From Baekduia soli (lineage in GTDB: Bacteria > Actinomycetota > Thermoleophilia > Solirubrobacterales > Solirubrobacteraceae), in assembly GCF_007970665.1 (NCBI RefSeq), contig NZ_CP042430.1, forward strand, positions 62,001 through 126,000: a DNA stretch of 64,000 nt. Direction: 5' to 3'. Numbering within the stretch: the first letter of the stretch is position 1; each line of letters starts with the position of its first letter. This document shows, in pieces, positions 32,643-41,651 of this stretch. The translations under genes were made by a program, and so were the position numbers. The notes below the pieces were generated by a model that made no database searches, was not told where the DNA came from, and worked only from the letters and a program-made list of their open reading frames with translations.

Positions 32643-35600
32643 ATGACTCCGCGCTTCGAGGTCCAGACCTTCGAGCAGGTCTCCGCAGGTCCCGGCACGG
32701 TGCTGCTGCGGATCGCGGGCCGCTGGGTGGACGTGTCGCGCGGACGGCTCCCGCCGCCGCTGCTGCTGCTCGACGACGGGCGCCGCACGCTGCGCCTGTC
32801 GCCGCTGCCCGGGCCCGACGACGCCAACCCGCTGACGGGCCCGGAGGGCGTGCCGTGGCGCGCCGCGTTCTCGGCCCGTGCCGACGCGGTCGCCGACGGC
32901 CGGACGGCCTTCGCGCTGGAGGCCGGCCAGGCCGGGATCATCGACCTGCCGCGCCCGACGGCCCGCGGCGCCGTGGCGCGGGCGGCGCCGGCCCCGCCGC
33001 CCGCGGCCGCCCCCGCCCCTGCGCCCGCGCACGACGAGCCCCGCGCGCGCGGCTTCCTCCGGCGTGGGCCCCCGGCCGAGGGCGCGCCCCCGCGGGCGAC
33101 GTTCGACCCGGGCGCGCTCGCCCACGCCTCCGACGTCGCCGCGCTCAACGCGCGCCTGGCCGAGGAGCGCGAGGCGCGCGAGACCGCCGAGCGCCGTGCG
33201 GTCGAGGCCCACGCCATCGCCCGCCAGGCCGCGGCCGAGGCCGCGCGCGCCGCCGACATCGCCGCCCGCGCCGAGGCCGCGCGCGCCGGCGCCGTCGACG
33301 CCCTGACCGACGAGCGGATGCGCGCCAGCGAGCGCGTCGCCGCCGAGGACGAGCGCGCCCGCGAGCACCAGGCCGTCGCGGTCGCCCGCGAGTCGCGCCG
33401 CTCGCTGCAGGAGCGCGAGGCCGACCTGGAGGCCGCCCGCGAGCAGGCCGAGCGCGCGTCGCGCGCGGCCCGCGCGGCCGAGGCGCGGCTGGCAGCGGTC
33501 GAGGACGCCCGCGCCGTCGCCGAGGCGCGGGCCGCCGAGCTGGCCGAGCTGCGCGAGCGCGCCGCCGAGATCGATCGCGCGCGCGAGCACGCGCTGCTCG
33601 CCGGCCAGGCCGCCCAGCGGCGCGCCGAGGTGGCCGAGCAGCGCGTCACCGCGCTCGAGATGCGCCTCGGCGAGACCGAGACGCTCGCCCGCCGCGCCGA
33701 GACCGCCGCGCGCCGCGCCGACGAGCTCACGACCCGCGTGCGCGAGGAGCGCGCCGCCCGCCGTGCCGCCGAGGACGAGTCCGAGCGCGCGCTGCGGGCC
33801 ACCGCCGACGAGTCCACGCGGCGCGCCGCTCTGCTCGCGGCCGAGCTGCGCGAGACCCGCGGCCGGATCGAGGCCGAGCACGCCGCCCGCCGCGACGCCG
33901 AGGCCCGCGCCCAGGCCGCCGCGGCCGAGCTGGCCGAGCTGCGCGTCGAGGCCCGGCGCGCCGCCGAGCGCGCCACGCTCGCCGAGCGCGCGGCCGCGGG
34001 CATCGCCGCGCTGGAGGAGCGCCTGGCCGCCGCCGAGGCCCAGGCCGCCGAGGTCGCGCCGCTGGAGCAGCGCCTGGAGAGCGCGGTCGGCGAGCGCGAC
34101 GCCCGCGCCCTGGAGACCGACGAGCTGCGCGAGCGGCTCGCCGAGGCCCGGCGGCTGCATGCCGCCGAGACCCAGGAGCTGCGCACCGCGCTGGGCGACG
34201 CCGAGGCCGCGGCCGAGGGCGCCACCCAGGCGCTGAAGGCCGACGCCGACGGGCTGCGCGACGGCCTGGCCGACGCCGAGCAGCGCGCGGGCCGCGCGGA
34301 AGCCGACGCCGAGGCGCTGCGCGCGCGGATCGCCGACGTCGAGGCCGCCGGCGCCGAGGAGATCGCGGGGCTGCGAGCCCGCATCGGCGAGCTCGAGCAG
34401 ACCTCCGCCCAGGAGGCCGAGGCGCTGCGCGAGCGGGCCGCGGCCGCCGAGCGCGCCGCGCAGGCCGCCGCCGACGCCCTGCGCGACCGCCTGGCCGAGG
34501 CCCAGCGCGACGCCCAGGCCCAGGCCGCCCAGCTCACCGAGCGCCTCGAGGCGGCCCAGGCCGCGGGCGCCGCCGAGGCCCGGCGGCTGCAGGCCGAGCT
34601 CGCTGACGCCGAGGCGGCCACCGCGGCGGCGCGCGCCCAGGCCGCCGCGGAGGTCGAGGACCTCCGGTCCCACCTCGCCGAGGAGCTGGCGGCCGCCGAC
34701 GCCGAGGCGGCGGCGCTGCGCGGGCGGATCGCCGAGGCCGACGCGGCCGCGGCCGCCGAGGGCGACCGCCTGCGCGCCCAGCTCGACGAGCTCGAGCGCA
34801 CGAGCGGCCAGGAGGCCGAGGCGCTGCGCGCGCAGGCGGCCGCCGCCGAGCGCACCGCGGCCGCCGAGGCCGAGGCGTGGCGCACGCGCCTGGAGGAGGC
34901 CGAGCGCTCAGCCGCCGACGAGGCGCGCGCGCTGCAGGAGCGGCTGGCCGAGGCCGAGCAGGCCGCCGCCGAGCAGGCCGCCGCCCTGCACGAGCGGCTG
35001 GCCGAGGCCGAGGCGGGCACCACGGCCGCCCGTGACGAGCTGGCGGCGCGGACCGCCGAGCTGCAGGCCGCGGCCGCCGCCGACGTCCAGGCGCTCGAGG
35101 CGCGCGTGGCCCAGGCGCGCGAGGAGGCCGCCGCCGCCCAGCGCACCTCCGCCCAGCTCGAGGCCACCGAGCGCGCGGGCGTCGCCGAGCGCGAGGAGCT
35201 CGTCCAGCGCCTGGCCGAGGCCGAGGCCCACGGTGTGCAGGAGGCCGAGCGCCTCACCCGCGACCTCCGCGAGGCACGCGCCGCGCACGCCGCCGAGCTC
35301 GAGGCGCTGCGCACGCGGCTGGGCGCGGTCGAGGCCGCCGCCCAGCACGACGCCGAGGCGCTGCAGGACCGGCTGACCGACGCCCACGCCGCGGTCGCCG
35401 CGGCGCAGGAGGCCCACGTCACCGAGGTCGACGTGCTCACCGCGCGCCTGGCGGAGGTGGAGCGGTCGGGCGCCGAGGAGGCGCAGGCGCTGCTGGAGCG
35501 CATCGCCGAGCTCGAGGAGCGCGCCGGCGAGCTCGACGCCCTGCGGGCGCGCCTGGGCGGCGTCGAGGCCGAGCGCGACCGCCTCCGCAGCGGGCTGCGG

Positions 35601-37799
35601 CAGACCCGCGAGCGCCTCGAGATCGTCGAGCCGCGCCTGGTCGAGCTCGGCGACGAGCTGGCCGCCGTGCGCGAGCAGCTGGCCGCCGAGCGCGGCCGGG
35701 CGGGCGCCGCCGAGGCCCGGGCGCAGCAGGCCGCCGAGGAGATCGAGCGCCGTGCGGCGGCCGCTGCCGCCCAGGACGCCGAGCTCGTCCAGGCACGCGA
35801 CGCGCTGGCCCGCGGCGAGCAGGACGCCCTGGCGCGCGTGCAGGCCGCCGAGGCGCGCACGGCCGAGGCCCAGCGTGCGGCGCAGGCGCTGCGCGAGGAG
35901 CTCGACGCGCTCACGGAGGCCGAAGCGGAGGCGCGCTCGCGCGCCTCCGCGGCAATCGGCCGTGCCGGCGACCTCGAGGCCGAGCTCGAGGCCGCGCGCG
36001 CCCGCGCCGCCGACCTGCAGACCGCGCTCGACGTGGCCCGCGACGAGGCATCGGCGGGCGCCGCGGCCGCCCTGGCCCAGGCGCGCGCCGACGCCGACCG
36101 CCACGCGGGTGAGCACCGCTCCGCGGTCGCGCAGGTGCAGGAGCTGCAGGCGCAGGCCGAAGCCCAGCAGGCCGACGCCGCCTCCCGGCTGCAGGCCCTG
36201 CACGCCGCGCTGGACGACGCCCGCGCGCAGGCGGCGGCCGCCGAGGCGGCCGCCGCCGCCGGCGCCGAGGAGGGCGCGGCCGCGCTGGCGCAGGCCCGCG
36301 AGCGGGCCGACGAGCTGGAGGCGCAGCTGGCCGACCGCAGCGCGCGGTCCGAGCGCGAGTCCGCCGCGCTGCAGGCGCAGCTGGCCGAGGCCGTCGAACA
36401 CGCCGGGCGCCTGCAGGCGACGCTCGCCGCCTCCGGCGAGGAGCTCGAGCGCGTGCGGGCCGAGGCCGCCGCGGCGCAGGAGGCCCGTGAGCGCGCCGAC
36501 GCACTGGCCGGCGACCGCGACGCCGCGCTGACCCGCATCGAGGCGCTCGAGCAGGAGCTGCGCGCCGCGCAGGCGGCGGCGCAGGAGCGCGAGGCGGCGG
36601 CCGCCACCGAGCTCCAGGAGGTCCGGGAGGCGCGCGACTCGGGCGCCGAGCGGATCGTCTACCTCCAGGCCGAGCTGGCCGAGGGCATCCGGGAGGCCCA
36701 CGAGGCCACCGCGCGCCACGCCGAGGAGGCCGAGCTCCACGACGTCGCGCTGCGCCGCGCGGCGGCGGCCGAGGAGGAGCGCGACGCGCTCGCCGAGCGC
36801 CTCGCCGACGCCCGTGCCGAGGCCCGCGACGCCGACCGCGAGACGGCTGCGCTGCGCGGCGAGCTCGAGGCGCTGCGGGCCGGCGGGGACGCCGCCGCGG
36901 CCCGCGAGGACGAGCTCACGGCCGCGCTGGCCACCGCGCAGGACCTGGAGCGCGCCCGCCGCGAGGAGGTCGTCGCGCTGGAGGCCGCCGTGGCCGCCCG
37001 CGACGCCGAGCATCGCGACGCGCTCGCCGCGCTGCGCGCCGGCGCGTCGGACCGCGAGCAGGAGCTCCTGGCCGAGCTCGAGGCGCTCGAGGCCGGCGAG
37101 AGCGAGCACACCGAGCACCTGCGGGCCGAGCTGGCGACCCTTCACGCCGCGATCGAGGAGGGCCGGGCGCGCGAGGCCGCGCTGGCCGAGCGCCTCGACC
37201 AGGCGCGCGCCGGCGACGACGAGCAGACGCGCGCGCTGTCGGCGCGCCACGACGCGCTGGAGGCCGCCGTCGCACAGGCGCGCGAGCGCGAGGCCGCGCT
37301 CGCCGCCCAGCTGGCCGAGCAGCAGGAGGCCCACGCGCAGGGGGCCGCCGGCGCGCAGGAGCGCGAGGCCCACCTGCAGGCCCAGCTCGCGGCGCTGCAG
37401 GACGCGATCGCCGGCGCCCAGGAGCGCGAGGCCGCGCTGGCCGCCGAGGTCGACCAGGCGCGCGCCGGCGACGACGAGCAGACGCGCGCGCTGGCGGCAC
37501 GCCACGACGCCCTGGAGTCCGCGCTCGCCGACGCACAGGAGCGCGAGGATGCGCTGCGCGACGAGATCGCGGCGCTGCACGCGACGATCGAGCAGCTCGA
37601 GGCCGGGGCCGCCGCCCCGGGCACCGGGACCGCCGACGCCGCCGCCCGCGCACGCGAGGAGGATGACGACCTCGAGGCCGGCGGCGGCCTGCTGACCGGG
37701 GTGCGCCGCGAGCGCACGATGGTCACCGCGCTCTTCTTCTTCGTCGTCGCGGCCGGGCTGCTGCTGCTGCTCGGCGGCCTCATCGACGTCCTGCGCTAG
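32643..37799 (+). CDS. Giant tail-anchored coiled-coil protein
   Basis: This protein of 1718 residues is by far the largest in the window. Residues 1-105 form a small beta-rich domain (FEQVSAGPGTVLLRIAGRWV), followed by an Ala/Pro linker. From about 165 to 1650 it is almost unbroken Ala/Glu/Arg/Leu heptad-type coiled coil with no signal peptide. The C-terminus has a single membrane helix (MVTALFFFVVAAGLLLLLGG) and ends four residues after IDV, so the protein is cytoplasmic and anchored by its tail. A 44-bp exact repeat (37195-37238 and 37450-37493) indicates internal duplication. Role unknown; polar scaffold, cell-division or spacer functions are possible. Confidence 0.8.
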   Translation: MTPRFEVQTFEQVSAGPGTVLLRIAGRWVDVSRGRLPPPLLLLDDGRRTLRLSPLPGPDDANPLTGPEGVPWRAAFSARADAVADGRTAFALEAGQAGIIDLPRPTARGAVARAAPAPPPAAAPAPAPAHDEPRARGFLRRGPPAEGAPPRATFDPGALAHASDVAALNARLAEEREARETAERRAVEAHAIARQAAAEAARAADIAARAEAARAGAVDALTDERMRASERVAAEDERAREHQAVAVARESRRSLQEREADLEAAREQAERASRAARAAEARLAAVEDARAVAEARAAELAELRERAAEIDRAREHALLAGQAAQRRAEVAEQRVTALEMRLGETETLARRAETAARRADELTTRVREERAARRAAEDESERALRATADESTRRAALLAAELRETRGRIEAEHAARRDAEARAQAAAAELAELRVEARRAAERATLAERAAAGIAALEERLAAAEAQAAEVAPLEQRLESAVGERDARALETDELRERLAEARRLHAAETQELRTALGDAEAAAEGATQALKADADGLRDGLADAEQRAGRAEADAEALRARIADVEAAGAEEIAGLRARIGELEQTSAQEAEALRERAAAAERAAQAAADALRDRLAEAQRDAQAQAAQLTERLEAAQAAGAAEARRLQAELADAEAATAAARAQAAAEVEDLRSHLAEELAAADAEAAALRGRIAEADAAAAAEGDRLRAQLDELERTSGQEAEALRAQAAAAERTAAAEAEAWRTRLEEAERSAADEARALQERLAEAEQAAAEQAAALHERLAEAEAGTTAARDELAARTAELQAAAAADVQALEARVAQAREEAAAAQRTSAQLEATERAGVAEREELVQRLAEAEAHGVQEAERLTRDLREARAAHAAELEALRTRLGAVEAAAQHDAEALQDRLTDAHAAVAAAQEAHVTEVDVLTARLAEVERSGAEEAQALLERIAELEERAGELDALRARLGGVEAERDRLRSGLRQTRERLEIVEPRLVELGDELAAVREQLAAERGRAGAAEARAQQAAEEIERRAAAAAAQDAELVQARDALARGEQDALARVQAAEARTAEAQRAAQALREELDALTEAEAEARSRASAAIGRAGDLEAELEAARARAADLQTALDVARDEASAGAAAALAQARADADRHAGEHRSAVAQVQELQAQAEAQQADAASRLQALHAALDDARAQAAAAEAAAAAGAEEGAAALAQARERADELEAQLADRSARSERESAALQAQLAEAVEHAGRLQATLAASGEELERVRAEAAAAQEARERADALAGDRDAALTRIEALEQELRAAQAAAQEREAAAATELQEVREARDSGAERIVYLQAELAEGIREAHEATARHAEEAELHDVALRRAAAAEEERDALAERLADARAEARDADRETAALRGELEALRAGGDAAAAREDELTAALATAQDLERARREEVVALEAAVAARDAEHRDALAALRAGASDREQELLAELEALEAGESEHTEHLRAELATLHAAIEEGRAREAALAERLDQARAGDDEQTRALSARHDALEAAVAQAREREAALAAQLAEQQEAHAQGAAGAQEREAHLQAQLAALQDAIAGAQEREAALAAEVDQARAGDDEQTRALAARHDALESALADAQEREDALRDEIAALHATIEQLEAGAAAPGTGTADAAARAREEDDDLEAGGGLLTGVRRERTMVTALFFFVVAAGLLLLLGGLIDVLR

Positions 37800-37832
37800 G
37801 GCGCCGGCCCGGCCGGGCTACGCTGTCGCCCG

Positions 37833-38255
37833 ATGCGCCGTGGGCCGATCACCACCCTGCTGGCCTGCGTCGCCCTGGCGGCGGCGCCGGCGGGCGCCGC
37901 GACCGCCGCGGGCCCCGGAGCCAGTGACGTGACGCCGGCGTCCTCGGCCCTGCCCGCGTCGACGGCGGCCCCGGCGACGACGGCCGCCCCCGCCGCGGCC
38001 GCTCCCGCCTCGACGACCGCGCCCGGACCCGCGACGGCGTCGGCCAGTCCGTCCTCGGACCACACCGGCCGGTGGATCCTCGTGGCCGCCGTGGGGCTCG
38101 CGCTCGTGCTCGCCGCCGTGGCCTGGGCGGCGGCCCGCTGGTGGGCCTACGAGCCGCGCTGGCTGCTGCGCTCGCGGCACGCCGGCGCCGAGGCCGGGTG
38201 GCGCACGAGCGCCGCCTGGGCCGAGTTCCGGGACTGGGTCCGCCTCGGGCGCTGA
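37833..38255 (+). CDS. Membrane protein with signal peptide and Ala/Thr/Pro linker
   Basis: A 140-residue protein. Residues 1-27 look like a signal peptide (LLACVALAAAPAGAATA). Residues 28-85 are a low-complexity Ala/Thr/Pro linker, and WILVAAVGLALVLAAVAWAA (about 90-109) is a membrane helix. A cytoplasmic-type basic tail (RWLLRSRHAGAEAGWRTSAA) follows. No known domain. It follows the coiled-coil gene by 33 bp, perhaps in one transcript. Confidence 0.65.
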   Translation: MRRGPITTLLACVALAAAPAGAATAAGPGASDVTPASSALPASTAAPATTAAPAAAAPASTTAPGPATASASPSSDHTGRWILVAAVGLALVLAAVAWAAARWWAYEPRWLLRSRHAGAEAGWRTSAAWAEFRDWVRLGR

Positions 38256-38282
38256 GCCCGCCGCGGACTACACTGGAGGGAC

Positions 38283-38312
38283 GCTCCGCGCCGAAATCCC
38301 TGCACGCGGAGC
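38283..38312 (+). promoter_or_regulatory. Leader hairpin before nrdJ
   Basis: GCTCCGCG (38283-38290) pairs perfectly with CGCGGAGC (38305-38312) around a 14-nt loop. A TACACT -10-like box occurs at 38270-38275. No cobalamin B12-box and no NrdR box are recognisable, so the role is open. Confidence 0.35.
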
Positions 38313-38421
38313 CGCCGGCCGGACCCGCGCCGTTACGTCCGACGAGCCCGCCACGCTGTTCGACCCCACTTCAAGGTTTTCGATGGCGCCGCGGGCCGGC
38401 GGCGAGGAGGAACAGCAGCAC

Positions 38422-41256
38422 ATGGAGACGACACCGCAGACCGCATTGGCGACCCACGTCGAGGCCGGGCGCGCGCTCACGATCGAGCGCTATTTCACGA
38501 CGCCCGGCGTCCACCCGTTCGACGGCGTCGAGTGGGAGCTGCGCACCGCCGCGGTGGGCTCCTTCCGCCAGGACGACGTGGAGTTCCCGCGCTCGTGGTC
38601 GCAGAACTCGACGAACATCGTCGCCCAGAAGTACTTCCGTGGGCAGCTGACCTCGCCCGCGCGCGAGCGCTCCGTCAAGCAGATGATCGGCCGCGTCGCC
38701 GGCACGATCGCCGACTGGGGCCGCCAGCGCGGCTACTTCGCCACCGGCCAGGACGGCGACGCCTTCGAGGACGAGCTCACCTACGTCCTGCTGCACCAGA
38801 TGGCGGCGTTCAACTCGCCCGTCTGGTTCAACGTGGGCTTCGAGGAGCAGCCGCAGTGCTCGGCCTGCTTCATCCTGTCCGTCGAGGACACGATGGAGTC
38901 GATCCTCGACTGGAACACGCGCGAGGGCCGGATCTTCCGCGGCGGCTCGGGCTCGGGCATCAACCTGTCCAACATCCGCGGGTCGATGGAGCCGCTGAGC
39001 AAGGGCGGCACCGCGTCGGGCCCCGTGTCCTTCATGCGCGGCGCCGACTCCTGGGCCGGCACGATCAAGTCGGGGGGCAAGACCCGCCGCGCGGCCAAGA
39101 TGGTCGTCCTCGACGTCGACCACCCCGACATCGTCGAGTTCATCGAGTGCAAGGCCAAGGAGGAGGACAAGGCCGAGGCGCTGCGCAACGCGGGCTTCGA
39201 CATGTCCATCGACGGCGACGGCTTCAAGTCGATCCAGTACCAGAACGCCAACAACTCGGTCCGCGTCACCGACGAGTTCATGAACGCCGTCGAGGCCGAC
39301 GGCGAGTGGCGCACGATCGCCCGCCAGACCGGCAAGCCGATCGGCAAGCCGCTGCGCGCCCGCGACGTCATGCGCAAGATCGCCGAGGCCGCGTGGCGCT
39401 GCGCCGATCCGGGCGTCCAGTACGACACCATCATCAACGAGTGGCACACCTGCCCGGTGTCGGGCCGCATCAACGCGAGCAACCCGTGCTCGGAGTACAT
39501 GCACGTCGACGACTCGGCGTGCAACCTGGCCTCGCTGAACCTCATGAAGTTCCGCCGCCCGGACGGCACGTTCGACGTCGAGCGCTTCGAGCGCGCCGTC
39601 GACGTCGTGTTCCTGGCCCAGGAGATCGTCGTCGGGCCGTCGAGCTATCCGACGGAGGAGATCGGGGCCAACGCCCGCGCCTTCCGCCAGCTCGGCATGG
39701 GCTATGCCAACCTCGGCGCCTACCTCATGGCCAACGGCATGCCCTACGACTCCGAGCAGGGCCGGGCGACCGCCGCCGCGATCACCGCGCTCATGACGGG
39801 CCGTGCCTACCTGCAGTCGGCCAAGGTCGCCGCCGCGATCGGCCCGTACGAGCGCTACGCCGAGAACCGCGACGCGCACAACGCCGTCATGCGGATGCAC
39901 CGCGATGCCACCGCCCACATCCCCGTGGGCGTCGGCCGCGACGACAGCCTGCTGGCAGCCGCGCGCGAGGTGTGGGACGAGGCCGTCGAGCTCGGGGAGC
40001 TGCACGGCTACCGCAACGCGCAGGCGACGGTGCTGGCTCCCACCGGCACGATCTCCTTCCTCATGGACTGCGACACGACGGGCGTCGAGCCCGACTTCTC
40101 GCTGGTCAAGTACAAGGAGCTCGTCGGCGGCGGCTCGATGACGATCGTCAACCAGACCGTCGGCCTGGCCCTGCAGACGCTGGGCTACACGCCGACCCAG
40201 GTCGACGCGATCGTCGCCCACATCGACCAGTACGGCACGATCGTGGAGGCGCCCGGCGTGCTCGACGAGCACCTCGAGGTCTTCGACGTCGCCGTCGGAT
40301 CGCGCGCCATCAGCCATATGGGCCACATCAAGATGATGGGCGCCGTCCAGCCCTTCATCTCTGGTGCGATCTCCAAGACGGTCAACCTGCCCTCGACGGC
40401 CACGGTGGAGGACATCGTCGACGCCTACACGCAGGCCTGGCACCTGGGCGTGAAGGCGCTGGCCATCTACCGTGACGGGTCGAAGACCGCGCAGGCGCTG
40501 CGCACCGACGCCCAGCAGGAGGAGGCCGCCGTGCCGTCGCTGGACTCCGAGGAGTTCGCCCAGGCCGTCAAGGACGAAGTCGCCAAGCAGCTCGACTCGA
40601 TCGGGCCGCGCCGCAACAAGATGCCGCGTGAGCGCCAGTCGATCACGCACAAGTTCAACATCGGCGGCCACGAGGGCTACATCACGGCCGGCATGTACGA
40701 GGACGGCACGGTCGGCGAGATCTTCATCACCGACGTCGGCAAGGAGGGCTCGACCCTCCGCGGCATGATGAACTCGTTCGCCACGGCGATCTCCATCGCG
40801 CTGCAGTACGGCGTGCCGCTCGAGACGCTCGTGCAGAAGTTCGCCTACATGCGCTTCGAGCCGGAGGGGATCACGCAGAACCCGGAGATCCCGTTCGCGA
40901 AGTCGATGCCCGACTACATCATGCGCTGGCTGGCGTCCCGCTTCCTGGACGCCGACATCCAGGAGGAGCTCGGGATCCTGACCACCGAGGTGCGGGCCAA
41001 GAAGGCCGCCCAGGACGCGATCACGTCGATCTCCTCCGACACCGCCGGGCCGCAGGCCGTCCCGACGAACGGGGGCGGCAAGGGCGGCGCCGCGCAGGCG
41101 CCGACGGCCAAGCTGACCGACACGCCGCCGGTACGCCCGGCGCGCATGATCGGCCTCGAGCTCGGCCCGGCCTGCCAGCAGTGCGGCGGCATGATGCAGC
41201 GCACGGGCTCGTGCTACACGTGCTCGTCCTGCGGCAACAACACCGGCTGCGGCTGA
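38422..41256 (+). CDS. nrdJ: Adenosylcobalamin-dependent (class II) ribonucleotide reductase
   Basis: About 944 residues from ATG 38422 (AGGAGG at 38405-38410); ATG 38383 is an alternative in-frame start. It reduces ribonucleotides using a B12-generated thiyl radical. Marks of the family: FNSPVWFNVG, CSACFILSVEDTMESI, the active-site NPCSEYMHVDDSACNLASLN near residue 352, and LAPTGTISFLMDCDTTG. A C-terminal Cys-rich tail (CQQCGGMMQRTGSCYTC) carries the thiols that re-reduce the active site. It is the only ribonucleotide reductase in the window and implies a B12 requirement for DNA precursors. Confidence 0.95.
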   Translation: METTPQTALATHVEAGRALTIERYFTTPGVHPFDGVEWELRTAAVGSFRQDDVEFPRSWSQNSTNIVAQKYFRGQLTSPARERSVKQMIGRVAGTIADWGRQRGYFATGQDGDAFEDELTYVLLHQMAAFNSPVWFNVGFEEQPQCSACFILSVEDTMESILDWNTREGRIFRGGSGSGINLSNIRGSMEPLSKGGTASGPVSFMRGADSWAGTIKSGGKTRRAAKMVVLDVDHPDIVEFIECKAKEEDKAEALRNAGFDMSIDGDGFKSIQYQNANNSVRVTDEFMNAVEADGEWRTIARQTGKPIGKPLRARDVMRKIAEAAWRCADPGVQYDTIINEWHTCPVSGRINASNPCSEYMHVDDSACNLASLNLMKFRRPDGTFDVERFERAVDVVFLAQEIVVGPSSYPTEEIGANARAFRQLGMGYANLGAYLMANGMPYDSEQGRATAAAITALMTGRAYLQSAKVAAAIGPYERYAENRDAHNAVMRMHRDATAHIPVGVGRDDSLLAAAREVWDEAVELGELHGYRNAQATVLAPTGTISFLMDCDTTGVEPDFSLVKYKELVGGGSMTIVNQTVGLALQTLGYTPTQVDAIVAHIDQYGTIVEAPGVLDEHLEVFDVAVGSRAISHMGHIKMMGAVQPFISGAISKTVNLPSTATVEDIVDAYTQAWHLGVKALAIYRDGSKTAQALRTDAQQEEAAVPSLDSEEFAQAVKDEVAKQLDSIGPRRNKMPRERQSITHKFNIGGHEGYITAGMYEDGTVGEIFITDVGKEGSTLRGMMNSFATAISIALQYGVPLETLVQKFAYMRFEPEGITQNPEIPFAKSMPDYIMRWLASRFLDADIQEELGILTTEVRAKKAAQDAITSISSDTAGPQAVPTNGGGKGGAAQAPTAKLTDTPPVRPARMIGLELGPACQQCGGMMQRTGSCYTCSSCGNNTGCG

Positions 41257-41288
41257 GCGGCACCGGGCCAGCGCCACCGGGAACCGGC

Positions 41289-41310
41289 AAGGGGACCTTC
41301 GGGTCCCCTT
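41289..41310 (+). terminator. UUCG-loop terminator after nrdJ
   Basis: AAGGGGACC-TTCG-GGTCCCCTT: a perfect 9-bp stem closed by the very stable UUCG tetraloop, 33 bp after the nrdJ stop. Confidence 0.8.
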
Positions 41311-41352
41311 CGTCGTTCTCGGACCGGACGGGGCCGCGTCAGGTTGGGCACC

Positions 41353-41628
41353 TCACGGGAGCTCCACCTGGCCGGCCCGGCGCCGGCCGAGCAGCCGGCC
41401 GCGGGCGCGGTGCAGGTGGGGCATGAGGCCGTAGATGACGATGGGCACGGCGATGGTGGCCAGGACGAACGTGCGGGGGACGGCCGAGAGGGTGCCGAGC
41501 CAGTCGCCGAGCAGCAGGTTGAGGACGGTGAGCGTGGGGAAGACGCACAGCCAGATCATGGCCGCGAGCTGGTGGCGGCTCGGCGGCGCCGGCGGGGTCG
41601 TGGTCTCGGCGGCGGTGGTCTTGGGCAT
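41353..41628 (-). CDS. Small two-helix membrane protein
   Basis: A 91-residue protein starting at minus-strand ATG 41628 behind GGAG. A short polar N-terminus is followed by two helices: MIWLCVFPTLTVLNLLLGDW (about 25-44) and FVLATIAVPIVIYGLMPHLH (about 52-71), then a basic tail. This resembles small DUF2798-type membrane proteins. It lies 23 bp behind the flavoprotein gene, in the same operon under the 20-bp operator at 42614. Confidence 0.7.
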   Translation of the reverse strand: MPKTTAAETTTPPAPPSRHQLAAMIWLCVFPTLTVLNLLLGDWLGTLSAVPRTFVLATIAVPIVIYGLMPHLHRARGRLLGRRRAGQVELP

Positions 41629-41651
41629 GGCGATCTCCGATGGGATGGACT

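Noticed and set aside
32639-36607. Minus-strand open frame of 1322 codons (and another at 32595-34673) opposite the coiled-coil gene
   Set aside because: Low-complexity Ala/Ser/Arg or Gly/Leu composition is what the complement of repetitive Ala/Glu/Arg codons gives. The plus-strand product has a coherent domain plan with a membrane anchor.
38256-38421. Cobalamin riboswitch before nrdJ
   Set aside because: The leader is short, and I find no B12-box-like conserved sequence; only a simple hairpin is present.
38371-41277. Minus-strand open frame of 968 codons opposite nrdJ
   Set aside because: Shadow of a conserved gene in high-GC DNA; no motif or ribosome-binding site.
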